Origin: Streptomyces humi
Lineage (GTDB): Bacteria > Actinomycetota > Actinomycetes > Streptomycetales > Streptomycetaceae
DNA: 64,000 bases
NCBI RefSeq assembly: GCF_001005085.2
Contig: NZ_LBMU02000070.1
Coordinates: 1 to 64,000 of the forward strand
Reading direction: 5' to 3'
The position numbers and the translations under genes are program-made. This document shows positions 16,745 through 26,303 of the stretch, in pieces; position 1 is the first letter of the stretch, and every line of letters begins with the position of its first letter. The notes beneath the pieces were generated by a model, which was given only the letters and a program-made list of their open reading frames with translations, was not told where the DNA came from and did not search any database.

Positions 16745-17968
16745 GTGTCGAACCACATGGCAGGAACCGCCGGTACGCCGGGCACCCCTCGCGTGCTGCG
16801 CGCCATGAACGACCGCGCCGCACTGGACCTGCTGCTGGAGCACGGCCCGCTGTCCCGCACCCGGATCGGCAAGCTGACCGGCCTCTCCAAGCCGACCGCC
16901 TCCCAGCTGCTGGCCCGCCTGGAGGCGGCCGGACTGGTCCTGGCGACCGGCACCAGCGAGGGCCGTCCCGGCCCCAACGCCCAGCTGTACGCGGTGAACC
17001 CGGCCGCCGCGCACGCCGCCGGACTCGACGTCAGCCCCGACCGGATCCGCGCCGCCGTCGCGGACATCACCGGCCGCACCGTCGGCGAGTACGAACTCCC
17101 CACCCCGGGACGGCGCTCCGCCCACCCCGTCGTACGTCAGGTCACCGACGCGCTCGACGGCGCGGTGAAGGCGGCCGGGCTGGCCCGGGACGACGTGCGC
17201 CGGCTGGTCATCGGCACCCCCGGCGCCTTCGACCCGAACACCGGCCGCCTGCGCTACGCCTCGCACCTGCCCGGCTGGCACTCCCCCGCGCTGCTCGACG
17301 AACTCGCCGCCGCGCTCCCGATGCCGGTCGAGTACGAGAACGACGTCAACCTCGTCGCCATCGCCGAACAGCGGCTCGGCGCGGCCCGCGGCCACGGCGA
17401 CTTCGTGCTGCTGTGGAACGAGGAGGGCCTCGGCGCCGCCCTGGTCCTCGGCGGCCGGCTGCACCGCGGCTGGACCGGCGGCGCCGGAGAGGTCGGCTTC
17501 CTGCCGGTGCCCGGCACCCCGCTGGTGCGCCAGGTCACCAAGGCCAACAGCGGTGGCTACCAGGCCCTCGCCGGTTCCCAGGTACTGCCCGGGCTGGCCG
17601 CGGAGCTCGGCATCGACGACGTACCCACCGGGTCGCGCGCCGAGGCCGGTGCCGCCCTCGTCGCCCGCGCCGCCGACCACGGCACCGGACCGCACCGCGA
17701 ACTCCTGAAGACCTACGCGACCCGGCTAGCCACCGGTCTCGCCGCCCTCGTCTCCGTCCTCGACCCCGAACTCATCGTCCTCAGCGGCACCGTGCTGACC
17801 TCCGGCGGCGAGGTGCTGCGCGCCCTCGTCCAGGCCGAGCTGGAGGAGCTGGCGGCCGCCCGGCCGCGGCTCGTCGTCGGCGACGTCCGCGAACACCCCG
17901 TGCTGCGCGGCGCGCTGGAGAGCGCACTCGCGACCACCCGCGACGAGGTCTTCGACACCTCGCGCTAG
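16745..17968 (+). CDS. csnR: ROK-family repressor of chitosan-oligosaccharide operon
   Basis: 407 aa. The N-terminal winged helix-turn-helix (about residues 18-70, SRTRIGKLTGLSKPTASQLL) is followed by a ROK domain. First gene of the csn operon, with the CsnR palindrome in its leader. The protein contains no cysteine at all, so the zinc site CxCGxxGC of sugar-kinase ROK members is missing, and the ATP-site glycines are altered (NEEGLGAALVLGG). It should therefore bind sugar (glucosamine oligosaccharide) but not phosphorylate it. A GTG at 16745 is taken as start; an ATG at 16757 is possible. Confidence 0.92.
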   Translation: MSNHMAGTAGTPGTPRVLRAMNDRAALDLLLEHGPLSRTRIGKLTGLSKPTASQLLARLEAAGLVLATGTSEGRPGPNAQLYAVNPAAAHAAGLDVSPDRIRAAVADITGRTVGEYELPTPGRRSAHPVVRQVTDALDGAVKAAGLARDDVRRLVIGTPGAFDPNTGRLRYASHLPGWHSPALLDELAAALPMPVEYENDVNLVAIAEQRLGAARGHGDFVLLWNEEGLGAALVLGGRLHRGWTGGAGEVGFLPVPGTPLVRQVTKANSGGYQALAGSQVLPGLAAELGIDDVPTGSRAEAGAALVARAADHGTGPHRELLKTYATRLATGLAALVSVLDPELIVLSGTVLTSGGEVLRALVQAELEELAAARPRLVVGDVREHPVLRGALESALATTRDEVFDTSR

Positions 17969-18107
17969 CCGGCCCCGGTTCCGCCCCGTCTTCGCCCTCC
18001 TTCATCCGTATTCACCCGTCTCCGCCCTCCTTCACCCGTCTTCACCCGTCTTCTCGTCACGCCCGCATCCGTTCTTCCCGTCCCGCCCGCCCCTGGGAGA
18101 TCCCGTC

Positions 18108-19460
18108 ATGCCCACACGCACATCCTCGACCGCCCGAAAGACGGCTTTTGCCCTGACCGTCCTGACCAGTTCACTGGCCCTGCTCACCACCGCCTGCACC
18201 GGGCAGTCCTCCTCCGGCGCCTCCGACGACGCCTCCGCGGACACCACCATCAACTTCTGGCACGCCTGGAGCGCCCCCAACGAGGTGAAGGCGGTCGACG
18301 CGCTGATCGCCGGCTTCGAGAAGGCGCACCCCAACATCCACGTCAAGGTCGTCAGCAACATGACCGACGACAAGATCAACCAGGCGCTGCGCTCGGGCGG
18401 CGACAAGGCCCCGGACGTCATCTCGTCGTTCACCACCAACAACGTGGGCAAGTTCTGTTCCTCGGGCGCGCTGGTCGACCTCAACCCCTTCTTCAAGAAG
18501 TCGGGCATCGATCCGCAGACGACGTTCCCGAAGGCGATGAACGAGTACACCCAGTTCGAGGGCGACCGCTGTTCGGTGCCGCTGCTCGGGGACGCGTACG
18601 GGCTCTACTACAACAAGACGGCGTTCAAGGCGGCAGGCATCACCAGCCCGCCGAAGACGTGGTCCGAGTTCGAGACCGACGCCAAGAAGCTGACGATCAC
18701 CCAGGGCGACAGCTACAAGCAGCTCGGTTTCATGCCGGACTACCACGGCTGGGAGACCACGACCGAGCACTACCTCGGGCAGTTCTCGCCGACGTACTTC
18801 GACAGCGAGGGCAAGTCGCAGGTGGCGAAGGACCCGGCCTTCGAGAAGGCGTTCACGCTCCAGAAGCAGCTGGTCGACCAGCTCGGCGGCTACCAGAAGC
18901 TGGAGAAGTTCCGGGCCACCCTGGGCGACGAGTGGGGCCCCAAGCACCCCTTCCAGACCGGTCAGGTCGCCATGCAGCTCGACGGTGAGTGGCGGCTCGG
19001 GATGGCCCTGGACGCCAAGCCGAAGTTCGACATAGGCGTCGCCCCGCTGCCGGTCCCGGACGACCAGGCCGCCCAGTACGGCAAGGGCTACATCACCGGC
19101 ACCATCGCCGGTGTCGCCGCCACCAGCAAGAAGCAGAACGCGGCCTGGGAGTTCGTGAAGTACATCAGCACCGACACGGACGCGGTGGTGAACTTCTCCA
19201 ACGCCATCCACAACGTGCCCTCCACGCTGGCCGCCCTCAAGTCGCCGAAACTGAAGTACGACCCGCGGTTCAAGACGTTCCTGGACATCGCCGCGAACCC
19301 GGACTCCACCACGGCACCGGCCTCCGTCAACGGCGGTGTGTACCTGACGACGGTCCAGCAGCTCGGCTACGACTACGAGAGCGGCAAGGTCACCGACCTG
19401 AAGGCGGGCCTGAAGCAGGCCGCCGCGCAGATCGACACGGACATCGCGCAGGCCAAGTAG
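18108..19460 (+). CDS. csnE: chitosan-oligosaccharide ABC transporter binding lipoprotein
   Basis: 450 aa. Lipoprotein signal with lipobox LTTAC and lipidated C30, then a Ser/Gly linker and a family 1 extracellular solute-binding domain (TINFWHAW near residue 46; GDAYGLYYNKTAF near 160). It captures glucosamine oligosaccharides outside the membrane and delivers them to CsnF/CsnG. GGGAG precedes the ATG. No ATPase gene lies in the operon, so the transporter probably shares the general MsiK-type ATPase encoded elsewhere. Substrate is inferred from operon identity with csnR-K. Confidence 0.92.
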   Translation: MPTRTSSTARKTAFALTVLTSSLALLTTACTGQSSSGASDDASADTTINFWHAWSAPNEVKAVDALIAGFEKAHPNIHVKVVSNMTDDKINQALRSGGDKAPDVISSFTTNNVGKFCSSGALVDLNPFFKKSGIDPQTTFPKAMNEYTQFEGDRCSVPLLGDAYGLYYNKTAFKAAGITSPPKTWSEFETDAKKLTITQGDSYKQLGFMPDYHGWETTTEHYLGQFSPTYFDSEGKSQVAKDPAFEKAFTLQKQLVDQLGGYQKLEKFRATLGDEWGPKHPFQTGQVAMQLDGEWRLGMALDAKPKFDIGVAPLPVPDDQAAQYGKGYITGTIAGVAATSKKQNAAWEFVKYISTDTDAVVNFSNAIHNVPSTLAALKSPKLKYDPRFKTFLDIAANPDSTTAPASVNGGVYLTTVQQLGYDYESGKVTDLKAGLKQAAAQIDTDIAQAK

Positions 19461-19462
19461 CG

Positions 19463-20404
19463 ATGAGCACCGTCACGTTGGCGTCGAAGCGCCGCCGGTC
19501 GGCGCTTCGTACGGCCGCCTTCATGTCGCCCTGGCTGATCGGCTTCGCGGTGTTCTTCGCGTATCCGCTGATCTCGACGGTCTACTTCTCGTTCATGCAC
19601 TACGACGGTTTCCGACCGCCGACGTGGAGCGGCACGAAGAACTGGACGTACGTCTTCGAGCACTATCCGTTCTTCTGGCCCGCGATGCGCAACACCCTGT
19701 GGCTCGTGGTCGTGATGGTCTCGCTGCGGGTCGTCTTCGGACTCGGCATCGGGATGCTCATCACGAAGATCAAGACGGGTACCGGTGTCTTCCGCACCCT
19801 CTTCTACCTGCCGTACCTGGCCCCGCCGGTCGCGGCGACCATGGCGTTCGCGTTCCTCCTCAACCCGGGTACCGGGCCGGTCAACTCGATCCTCGAGAAG
19901 GCCGGCATCCCGGCCCCCGGCTGGTTCAACGACCCCACCTGGTCGAAGCCGGCGCTGACCCTGCTGGCCCTGTGGGGTGTCGGCGACCTGATGGTCATCT
20001 TCATGGCCGCGCTGCTCGACGTACCCGCCGAGCAGTACGAGGCGGCGGAACTCGACGGCGCGTCGGCATGGCAGCGGTTCCGGTTCGTCACCCTGCCGAA
20101 CATCTCGCCGATCGTGATGTTCGCGGTCGTCACGGGCGTCATCCAGACGATGCAGTACTACACACAGCCACTGATCGCCGGAAAGGTCGCCTCCGGTGTC
20201 ATCCAGGGCGCGGGAACGCAGTTCGAGCCCGGTTATCCGGAGAAATCGACGCTCACCCTCCCGCAGCTCGTCTACAACCTCGGTTTCCAGCGCTTCGACT
20301 ACGGCTCCGCCTGTGTCGTCGCCCTCGTCCTCTTCGCCCTGTCCATGGCGTTCACCGCTCTCCTGATGCGGCGCCGGGGCGGTCTCATCCAGGCAGGTGA
20401 CTGA
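19463..20404 (+). CDS. csnF: chitosan-oligosaccharide ABC transporter permease
   Basis: 313 aa, MalF/UgpA-type inner-membrane permease with six predicted membrane segments. The cytoplasmic EAA loop, the ATPase contact, is EQYEAAELDGASAWQRF. The ATG at 19463 lies 2 bp past the csnE stop with little Shine-Dalgarno, consistent with coupling. Forms the channel with CsnG. Confidence 0.92.
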   Translation: MSTVTLASKRRRSALRTAAFMSPWLIGFAVFFAYPLISTVYFSFMHYDGFRPPTWSGTKNWTYVFEHYPFFWPAMRNTLWLVVVMVSLRVVFGLGIGMLITKIKTGTGVFRTLFYLPYLAPPVAATMAFAFLLNPGTGPVNSILEKAGIPAPGWFNDPTWSKPALTLLALWGVGDLMVIFMAALLDVPAEQYEAAELDGASAWQRFRFVTLPNISPIVMFAVVTGVIQTMQYYTQPLIAGKVASGVIQGAGTQFEPGYPEKSTLTLPQLVYNLGFQRFDYGSACVVALVLFALSMAFTALLMRRRGGLIQAGD

Positions 20405-20406
20405 CG

Positions 20407-21303
20407 ATGACCCAAGTGCTGGACCGGCCGGCGGAACTGGCCCCCGGGCCGCTGTCCGCGGCCGAACGCACCGCCCGCCGCAAGGCGTTGCTGAACTGGG
20501 TGGCGGTGCACTCCCTCGGCGTCGCCGCCGCCCTGTTCTTCACGCTCCCCTTCGTGTTCGTGTTCCTGACCTCGCTGATGAGCGACACACAGGCACTGAG
20601 CCGGGACCTGATCCCGCACACCTGGGAGTGGGGCAACTACCGGAAGGTCTTCGACACACCGGGCTTCCTGACCTGGTGGAAGAACACCCTGCTCTACGCG
20701 GGCCTGGGCACCGTCCTGACCGTGGTCTCCTCGCTGCCGGTGGCGTACGCGCTCGCGAAGTTCCGCTTCCGGGGCCGCAATCTCTCCCTGATGCTGGTGA
20801 TCTCGATGATGATGCTGCCGCCACAGGTGGTCGTCATCCCGATGTACCTCTTCTGGGCGAAGCAGCTGGACCTGTCGGGCACCCTGTGGCCGCTGATCGT
20901 GCCCATGGCGTTCGGTGACGCGTTCTCCATCTTCCTGCTGCGCCAGTTCCTGATGACGATCCCGAACGAGTACCTGGACGCGGCGAAGGTGGACGGCTGC
21001 GGGGACCTCAGGACCCTGCTGCGGGTGGTGCTCCCGATGGCGAGGCCCGGCATCGCCGCGGTGGCGTTGTTCCAGTTCTTCTACGCCTGGAACGACTACT
21101 TCGGCCCCCAGATCTACGCCTCGGAGAACCCGGGCGCCTGGACCCTCTCCTACGGCCTGGAGTCGTTCAAGGGCATGCACCACACCGACTGGAACCTCAC
21201 CATGGCCGCGACCGTGCTGGTCATGGCCCCCGTGATCCTCGTGTTCTTCTTCGCCCAGAAGGCGTTCGTCGAGGGCGTCACGCTCACCGGAGTGAAGGGT
21301 TAA
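20407..21303 (+). CDS. csnG: chitosan-oligosaccharide ABC transporter permease
   Basis: 298 aa, MalG/UgpE-type permease with six predicted membrane segments. The EAA loop is NEYLDAAKVDGCGDLRTL. The start lies 2 bp after the csnF stop. Partner of CsnF; a shared ATPase is expected to bind both EAA loops. Confidence 0.92.
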   Translation: MTQVLDRPAELAPGPLSAAERTARRKALLNWVAVHSLGVAAALFFTLPFVFVFLTSLMSDTQALSRDLIPHTWEWGNYRKVFDTPGFLTWWKNTLLYAGLGTVLTVVSSLPVAYALAKFRFRGRNLSLMLVISMMMLPPQVVVIPMYLFWAKQLDLSGTLWPLIVPMAFGDAFSIFLLRQFLMTIPNEYLDAAKVDGCGDLRTLLRVVLPMARPGIAAVALFQFFYAWNDYFGPQIYASENPGAWTLSYGLESFKGMHHTDWNLTMAATVLVMAPVILVFFFAQKAFVEGVTLTGVKG

Positions 21304-21309
21304 CCAAGC

Positions 21310-22578
21310 ATGAAACTCACTGTGGTCGGCGGAGGCTCGACCTACACCCCCGAACTCGTCGACGGCTTCGCGCGGCTCAGGGACACCCTGCCCGTCGAGG
21401 AACTGGTGCTGGTCGACCCGGCCGCCGAACGCCTGGAACTGGTGGGCGGACTGGCCCGCCGCATCTTCGCCAAGCAGGGTCACGGCGGCCGTGTCGTCAC
21501 CACCTCCGACCTGGACGCGGGGGTGGAGGGCGCCGACGCGGTGCTGCTCCAGCTGCGCGTCGGCGGGCAGGCGGCCCGGCAGCAGGACGAGACCTGGCCG
21601 CTGGAGTGCGGCTGCATCGGCCAGGAGACCACCGGCGCGGGCGGCCTGGCCAAGGCGCTGCGCACGGTCCCGGTCGTCCTGGACATCGCCGAACGGGTCC
21701 GCCGTACCAACCCGAACGCCTGGATCATCGACTTCACCAACCCGGTGGGGATCGTGACCCGCGCCCTGCTCCAGGCCGGCCACAGGGCGGTCGGGCTGTG
21801 CAACGTGGCGATCGGCTTCCAGCGGAAGTTCGCGAACCTGCTCGGGGTCACGCCGTCCGACATCCACCTCGACCACCTCGGCCTGAACCACCTCACCTGG
21901 GAGACCGCGGTCCGCCTCGGCGGCCCCGAGGGCGACGACGTGCTGCCCAAGCTGCTCGCGGAGCACGGCGAAACGATCGCCGCGGACCTGAAGCTGCCGC
22001 CGGCCCTCCTCGACCGCCTGGGGGGCGTGATCCCCTCGTACTACCTGCGCTACTACTACGCGCACGACGAGGTGGTGCGGGAACTGCGCACCAAGCCGTC
22101 CCGGGCCGCCGAAGTGGCCGCGATGGAGAAGCAGTTGCTGGAGATGTACGGCGACCCGACGCTGGACGAGAAGCCGGAGCTGCTCGCGAAGCGGGGCGGC
22201 GCCTACTACTCGGAGGCGGCGGTGGACCTGACGGCGGCGCTGCTGGGCGGCGCCGGGAACCCCTACCAGGTGGTGAACACGTACAACGGCGGCACGCTGC
22301 CCTTCCTGCCCGACGACGCGGTGATCGAGGTGCAGGCGGCGGTGGGCCCGTCCGGCGCCCTGCCGCTGGCCGTCCCGGACGTCGACCCGCTGTTCGCGGG
22401 CCTGGTGGCGAACGTGACCGCGTACGAGGAACTGGCGCTGGAGGCGGCGCTGCGCGGCGGCCGGGACCGGGTCTTCCGGGCCCTGCTCGCCCACCCCCTG
22501 GTCGGCCAGTACGAGTACGCCGACGCCCTGACCGACCGACTGATCGCGCACAACCGGGAGCACCTCGCGTGGGCCTGA
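21310..22578 (+). CDS. csnH: NAD-dependent family 4 glycoside hydrolase (predicted glucosaminide hydrolase)
   Basis: 422 aa. The N-terminal Rossmann motif VVGGGSTYTPELVDGF is the GH4 signature for NAD binding. The metal-binding Cys-Asn pair is C164-N165 (GLCNVAIG), with the conserved His in LNHLTWE. GH4 enzymes cleave through transient C3 oxidation with NAD and Mn2+. Most act on 6-phospho sugars; here the operon suggests glucosamine oligomers, perhaps after phosphorylation by CsnK. It overlaps csnK by 10 bp. Specificity has not been shown from sequence. Confidence 0.88.
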   Translation: MKLTVVGGGSTYTPELVDGFARLRDTLPVEELVLVDPAAERLELVGGLARRIFAKQGHGGRVVTTSDLDAGVEGADAVLLQLRVGGQAARQQDETWPLECGCIGQETTGAGGLAKALRTVPVVLDIAERVRRTNPNAWIIDFTNPVGIVTRALLQAGHRAVGLCNVAIGFQRKFANLLGVTPSDIHLDHLGLNHLTWETAVRLGGPEGDDVLPKLLAEHGETIAADLKLPPALLDRLGGVIPSYYLRYYYAHDEVVRELRTKPSRAAEVAAMEKQLLEMYGDPTLDEKPELLAKRGGAYYSEAAVDLTAALLGGAGNPYQVVNTYNGGTLPFLPDDAVIEVQAAVGPSGALPLAVPDVDPLFAGLVANVTAYEELALEAALRGGRDRVFRALLAHPLVGQYEYADALTDRLIAHNREHLAWA

Positions 22579-23540
22579 CCGCAAGTGTCCTCGCCATCGA
22601 CGCGGGCAACAGCAAGACCGACGTCGCGGTGGTGGCGGCGGACGGCGAGGTCCTCGCCACGGCACGGGCCGGCGGCTTCCGGCCGCCGGTGGTGGGTGTG
22701 GAGCAGGCCGTGGACGAGGTGGCCGGGGCGGTCGCCGAGGCGTACGCCGCCGCCGGGGTCACCTCGGTCGCCCATGTCTCGGCCTGCCTCGCCAACGCCG
22801 ATCTGCCGGTCGAGGAGGAGCAGTTGGCCGCCGCGCTGGCGGCCCGCGACTGGGGCGGCTCGGTGACCGTCCGCAACGACACCTTCGCCATCCTGCGGGC
22901 GGGCGTCGCCGAGCCCCGGGGCGTCGCCGTGGTGTGCGGCGCGGGCATCAACTGCGTCGGCATGCGCCCCGACGGCCGTACCGCCCGCTTCCCGGCGATA
23001 GGGCGGATCTCCGGTGACTGGGGCGGCGGTTGGGGCCTGGCCGAGGAGGCGCTGTGGCACGCGGCCCGGGCCGAGGACGGCCGGGGGGAGCCGACGGCCC
23101 TGGCCCGCACGCTGCCCGCGCACTTCGGGCTGACGTCCATGTACGCGCTGATCGAGGCGCTGCACCTGGAGCACGTCGAGCACGGCCGCCGGCACGAGCT
23201 GACGCCGGTGCTGTTCGCGACGGCGGCGGAGGGTGATCCGGTGGCGCGGACGGTCGTGGACCGGCTGGCGCAGGAGGTGGTGACCATGGCGACGGTGGCC
23301 CTGACCCGGCTGGAACTCCTCGACGAGGAGACGCCCGTGCTGCTGGGCGGCGGGGTACTGACCGGCGGGCATCCGCAACTGGACGACGGGGTGCGGGAGC
23401 TGCTGGCGGTCCGCGCCCCGAAGGCGGTCCCGAGGGTGGTGACGGCCCGTCCGGTGCTGGGCGCCGCGCTGCTGGGCCTGGACACGGTGGGCGCGGGCCC
23501 GGACGCGCAGGGGAGGGTGCGGGAGCACTTCGAGAACTGA
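22569..23540 (+). CDS. csnK: BadF/BadG/BcrA-type sugar kinase (predicted glucosamine kinase)
   Basis: 323 aa from the GTG at 22569, which overlaps csnH. An ASKHA ATPase fold like N-acetylglucosamine kinase: phosphate-1 motif AIDAGNSKTD, catalytic-region NDT (RNDTFAIL), phosphate-2 GAGINCVG, followed by GDWGGGWGLAEEAL, and adenosine motif LGGGVLTGG. Predicted to phosphorylate glucosamine or its oligomers released from chitosan. Last gene of the csn operon, followed by a strong hairpin. Confidence 0.9.
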   Translation: MGLTASVLAIDAGNSKTDVAVVAADGEVLATARAGGFRPPVVGVEQAVDEVAGAVAEAYAAAGVTSVAHVSACLANADLPVEEEQLAAALAARDWGGSVTVRNDTFAILRAGVAEPRGVAVVCGAGINCVGMRPDGRTARFPAIGRISGDWGGGWGLAEEALWHAARAEDGRGEPTALARTLPAHFGLTSMYALIEALHLEHVEHGRRHELTPVLFATAAEGDPVARTVVDRLAQEVVTMATVALTRLELLDEETPVLLGGGVLTGGHPQLDDGVRELLAVRAPKAVPRVVTARPVLGAALLGLDTVGAGPDAQGRVREHFEN

Positions 23541-23551
23541 CGTCGTGTGAA

Positions 23552-23571
23552 AGCGCCCCGTCAGGGGCGCT
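23552..23571 (+). terminator. terminator of csn operon
   Basis: agcgcccc (23552-23559), a 4-nt loop, ggggcgct (23564-23571): perfect 8-bp stem, 11 bp after csnK. A second GC-rich pair follows near 23571-23599. Confidence 0.85.
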
Positions 23572-23800
23572 GGGGGTACCCCCGGCCGAAGGCCGGGGAA
23601 GGAACCGCGCGACCAGCGCCCACCCCACCCGCGCCCCGGAACGACGCCACACCACCCCTCCGGAACCGAACCGAACCCCCCGGCGTATTCATGGGCAGGG
23701 GTTCCGCTGCGATCCGATCAAGATCCAGTGAACGCCGGTGCCGAATGTCAGTCCGGGCGGCGATACTGGGCGGCGACCGGATGACCATGGGGGAGGTCGA

Positions 23801-25204
23801 GTGACACACCCGCCGACAAGCAGTACGGCACCGCCAGGAGCAGGCCCCGCCGTGCCCGCCCCGGCCCCCCGGGTCCCCCAGGCCGCCCCGCGCCGCCCCG
23901 CGTTCGTGGAGGGCGTCGACCGGCTGCGGGCCGCCGCCACCACGGAGCCCGGCCGGCTGCGCCTCATCGGCGCCGTGCTCGCCGCGCTGATCGTCGCGTT
24001 CGGTGCCGTCACCGCCTGGCAGATGAGCGACCGCGCGGCCGCCGCCGACGACGTGCTGCACCGCAGTCAGCCGCTCAGTTCGAGCGCGGCGGACATCTAC
24101 CGTTCCCTGGCGGACGCCAACACCGCGGCCTCCGACGGCTTCCTGGCCGGCGGCCAGGAGACGGCGGCCTCCCGCACCACGTACGAGCAGGACATCCGCA
24201 ACGCCGCCGAAGGCCTGGTCAACGCCGCCGCCAACTCCGAGCCCGGCTCGCCCTCCGAGGCGGCCGTGGCGAAGCTGAACAGGCTGCTGCCGGAGTACAA
24301 GGGGCTCGTGGAGCGGGCCAGGGTCTACAACCGGCAGGGCTACCCGGTCGGCGGCGCCTACCTGCGCTACGCGAACGACAAGATGCAGCACGAGATGCTC
24401 CCGGCGGCGCAGCAGCTGTACACGAAGGAGAACGCGCGGCTCGCCTCCGACTACTCGGACGCGACACCGTACCCCTGGGCGGCGATCGCCCTCGGTCTGC
24501 TGGCGCTCGCCGCGCTCGCCTGGGCCCAGCTGCGCCACTACCGCCGTACCAACCGGGTGCTGAACCACGGCCTGGTCGCGGCCTCCGCGGCGACCGTCGT
24601 CACGCTGCTGTGGCTGGTCGTCGGCCACAGCATCGCGCGCGCCGGCCTGGACGACTCCTACGACCACGGCGTCCGCTCGCTGAACGTGCTGCACGACGCC
24701 CGGATCGCCTCCCTCAAGGCCCGTGGCAACGAGAACCTGAGCCTGGTGGCGCGCGGCGCCGAGACCGTCAAGGTCGGCGACCAGACGTACGACACGTACT
24801 ACTACGACTTCGACAAGGACATGGACGCCCTCGGCAAGGGCCTCGCCCAGGCGGCGGCGCTCGCGGACGACTCGGGCGGCAGCAAGCCCGTGGTGGCGGC
24901 CCAGGGGAACATGAAGGTGTGGAAGGAGCGGCACGCCGACGCCCGCCGCGAGGACGAGAACGGCGACTACGCGGCGGCGCTGGCCAAGGTGATCGGCCCG
25001 AAGGACGCGACCGGCGAGTGCTTCGACAGCGTCGACGCCAACCTGAAGACCGCGCTGGACCACGAGCAGCGCGAGTTCCAGCAGCAGGCCACCGACGGGC
25101 GGGACGCGATGACCGGGCTGCCGATCGGTACCGCCATGCTGGGGGTCGCGGCGGCGGCGGGCGCGCTGTTCGGCATCGGACGCAGGCTTTCGGAGTACCG
25201 GTGA
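23801..25204 (+). CDS. glnX: GlnX-like membrane sensor protein of the PknG pathway
   Basis: 467 aa from a GTG with GGGAGG; an upstream ATG at 23738 has no site. Four membrane segments: about residues 53-75, 225-245, 258-280 and 440-460, enclosing two external helical domains of about 150 and 160 aa. This is the architecture of GlnX, which in mycobacteria joins the periplasmic amino-acid binding protein GlnH to the cytoplasmic kinase PknG. The next genes here are glnH and, after one ORF, pknG. The protein lacks any enzyme motif, as expected for a signal-transmitting partner. First gene of the module. Confidence 0.82.
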   Translation: MTHPPTSSTAPPGAGPAVPAPAPRVPQAAPRRPAFVEGVDRLRAAATTEPGRLRLIGAVLAALIVAFGAVTAWQMSDRAAAADDVLHRSQPLSSSAADIYRSLADANTAASDGFLAGGQETAASRTTYEQDIRNAAEGLVNAAANSEPGSPSEAAVAKLNRLLPEYKGLVERARVYNRQGYPVGGAYLRYANDKMQHEMLPAAQQLYTKENARLASDYSDATPYPWAAIALGLLALAALAWAQLRHYRRTNRVLNHGLVAASAATVVTLLWLVVGHSIARAGLDDSYDHGVRSLNVLHDARIASLKARGNENLSLVARGAETVKVGDQTYDTYYYDFDKDMDALGKGLAQAAALADDSGGSKPVVAAQGNMKVWKERHADARREDENGDYAAALAKVIGPKDATGECFDSVDANLKTALDHEQREFQQQATDGRDAMTGLPIGTAMLGVAAAAGALFGIGRRLSEYR

Positions 25205-25218
25205 GAGGGGGCGTGGCG

Positions 25219-26256
25219 ATGTTCGTACGAAGGCTGCGGTTGTCCCTGCGCGGCTGGGGCGGGGTGGGCGCGATGGCGGTCGGCTGCGTGCTGGCGCTCG
25301 CGTTCGTGCTGCTGCTGCCGCTCACCCAGTCGCACGGAGAGGACGGCGGCGACAGCGCGTCCGGCGGCGGGAAGCTGGCCACCGGCCGCCAGGCGCGCGC
25401 CGGCGACTGCGTGGACTCGCAGGTGCAGAACGACACCTGGGCGCCGTCGGGCGCCGACGGCGCGACGATCGAGGCCATCAAGGCCCGCAAGGGTTCCGCG
25501 CGGAAGCTGGTCGTGGGCGTCGACCAGAACAGCTACCGCTGGGGCTACCGCAACCCGAACAACTCGGATGCGGACCTGGAGGGTTTCGACATCGACCTGG
25601 TGCACCGGATAGCCAAGGACATCCTCGGCGACGCGAACGACGTGACGTTCAAGGCGATCCCGACGAGCCAGCGGATACCGGCGCTCCAGCAGGGCCGGGT
25701 CGACATGGTGGTGCGCACCATGACCATCACCTGCAAGCGACTGGACGACGTCGCGTTCTCCGCGCCGTACTTCAGGACCGGACAGCAGGTGCTGGCCCCC
25801 AAGTCCTCGCCGGTCAGCGGGTACAACACGACGCTCGCGGACAAGCAGGTGTGCGTGGCCGCCAGTTCGACGGCTCTCGACGACGTGACCGCCGACCGGC
25901 AGTCCGGCAAGGTGCCCTCCTCGGTCAGGATCACCGTCGTCCCCAACCAGCTGGACTGCCTGGTGCGGTTGCAGCTCGGCGAGGTCGACGCGGTCATCAC
26001 CGACGGCGCGCTCGCCGCCAGCCAGGCCGCGCAGGATCCGACGGTCGCGCTCAAGGGCCCGGCGTTCACCACCGAGTACTACGGCGTGGCGATGAACAAG
26101 AAGGCGACCGATCTGGTACGCCGGGTCAACCAGATCCTGGTGGACTACCGGTCCGACGGCTGGCAGGACTCGTACACCAAGTGGTTGTCGGCGACACTGG
26201 GAGCGGACTCGGCGGCGTCGGAACCGCCCGCGCCGCAGTACCTGCGCACGAGCTGA
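25219..26256 (+). CDS. glnH: GlnH-like amino-acid-binding protein
   Basis: 345 aa. An N-terminal membrane anchor (about residues 13-35) is followed by a linker and a family 3 solute-binding domain (about 95-335). The domain includes LEGFDIDLVHRIAKDILG and RVDMVVRTMTITCKR, the pattern for glutamate/aspartate/glutamine receptors. AVGC in the anchor is not followed by the polar residues of a lipobox, so membrane anchoring rather than lipidation is likely. A GTG at 25201 overlapping the glnX stop is an alternative start. No permease or ATPase gene is adjacent, which fits a sensor rather than a transporter. Confidence 0.88.
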   Translation: MFVRRLRLSLRGWGGVGAMAVGCVLALAFVLLLPLTQSHGEDGGDSASGGGKLATGRQARAGDCVDSQVQNDTWAPSGADGATIEAIKARKGSARKLVVGVDQNSYRWGYRNPNNSDADLEGFDIDLVHRIAKDILGDANDVTFKAIPTSQRIPALQQGRVDMVVRTMTITCKRLDDVAFSAPYFRTGQQVLAPKSSPVSGYNTTLADKQVCVAASSTALDDVTADRQSGKVPSSVRITVVPNQLDCLVRLQLGEVDAVITDGALAASQAAQDPTVALKGPAFTTEYYGVAMNKKATDLVRRVNQILVDYRSDGWQDSYTKWLSATLGADSAASEPPAPQYLRTS

Positions 26257-26303
26257 CCCGCATCCGCGCGGCCATGCCCCGACGAGCGAGCGAGAGGTGA
26301 TCG

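Noticed and set aside
25219..25300. Lipobox in GlnH (AVGC)
   Set aside because: The cysteine lies inside a continuous hydrophobic stretch and is not followed by polar residues, so an uncleaved anchor is more likely.
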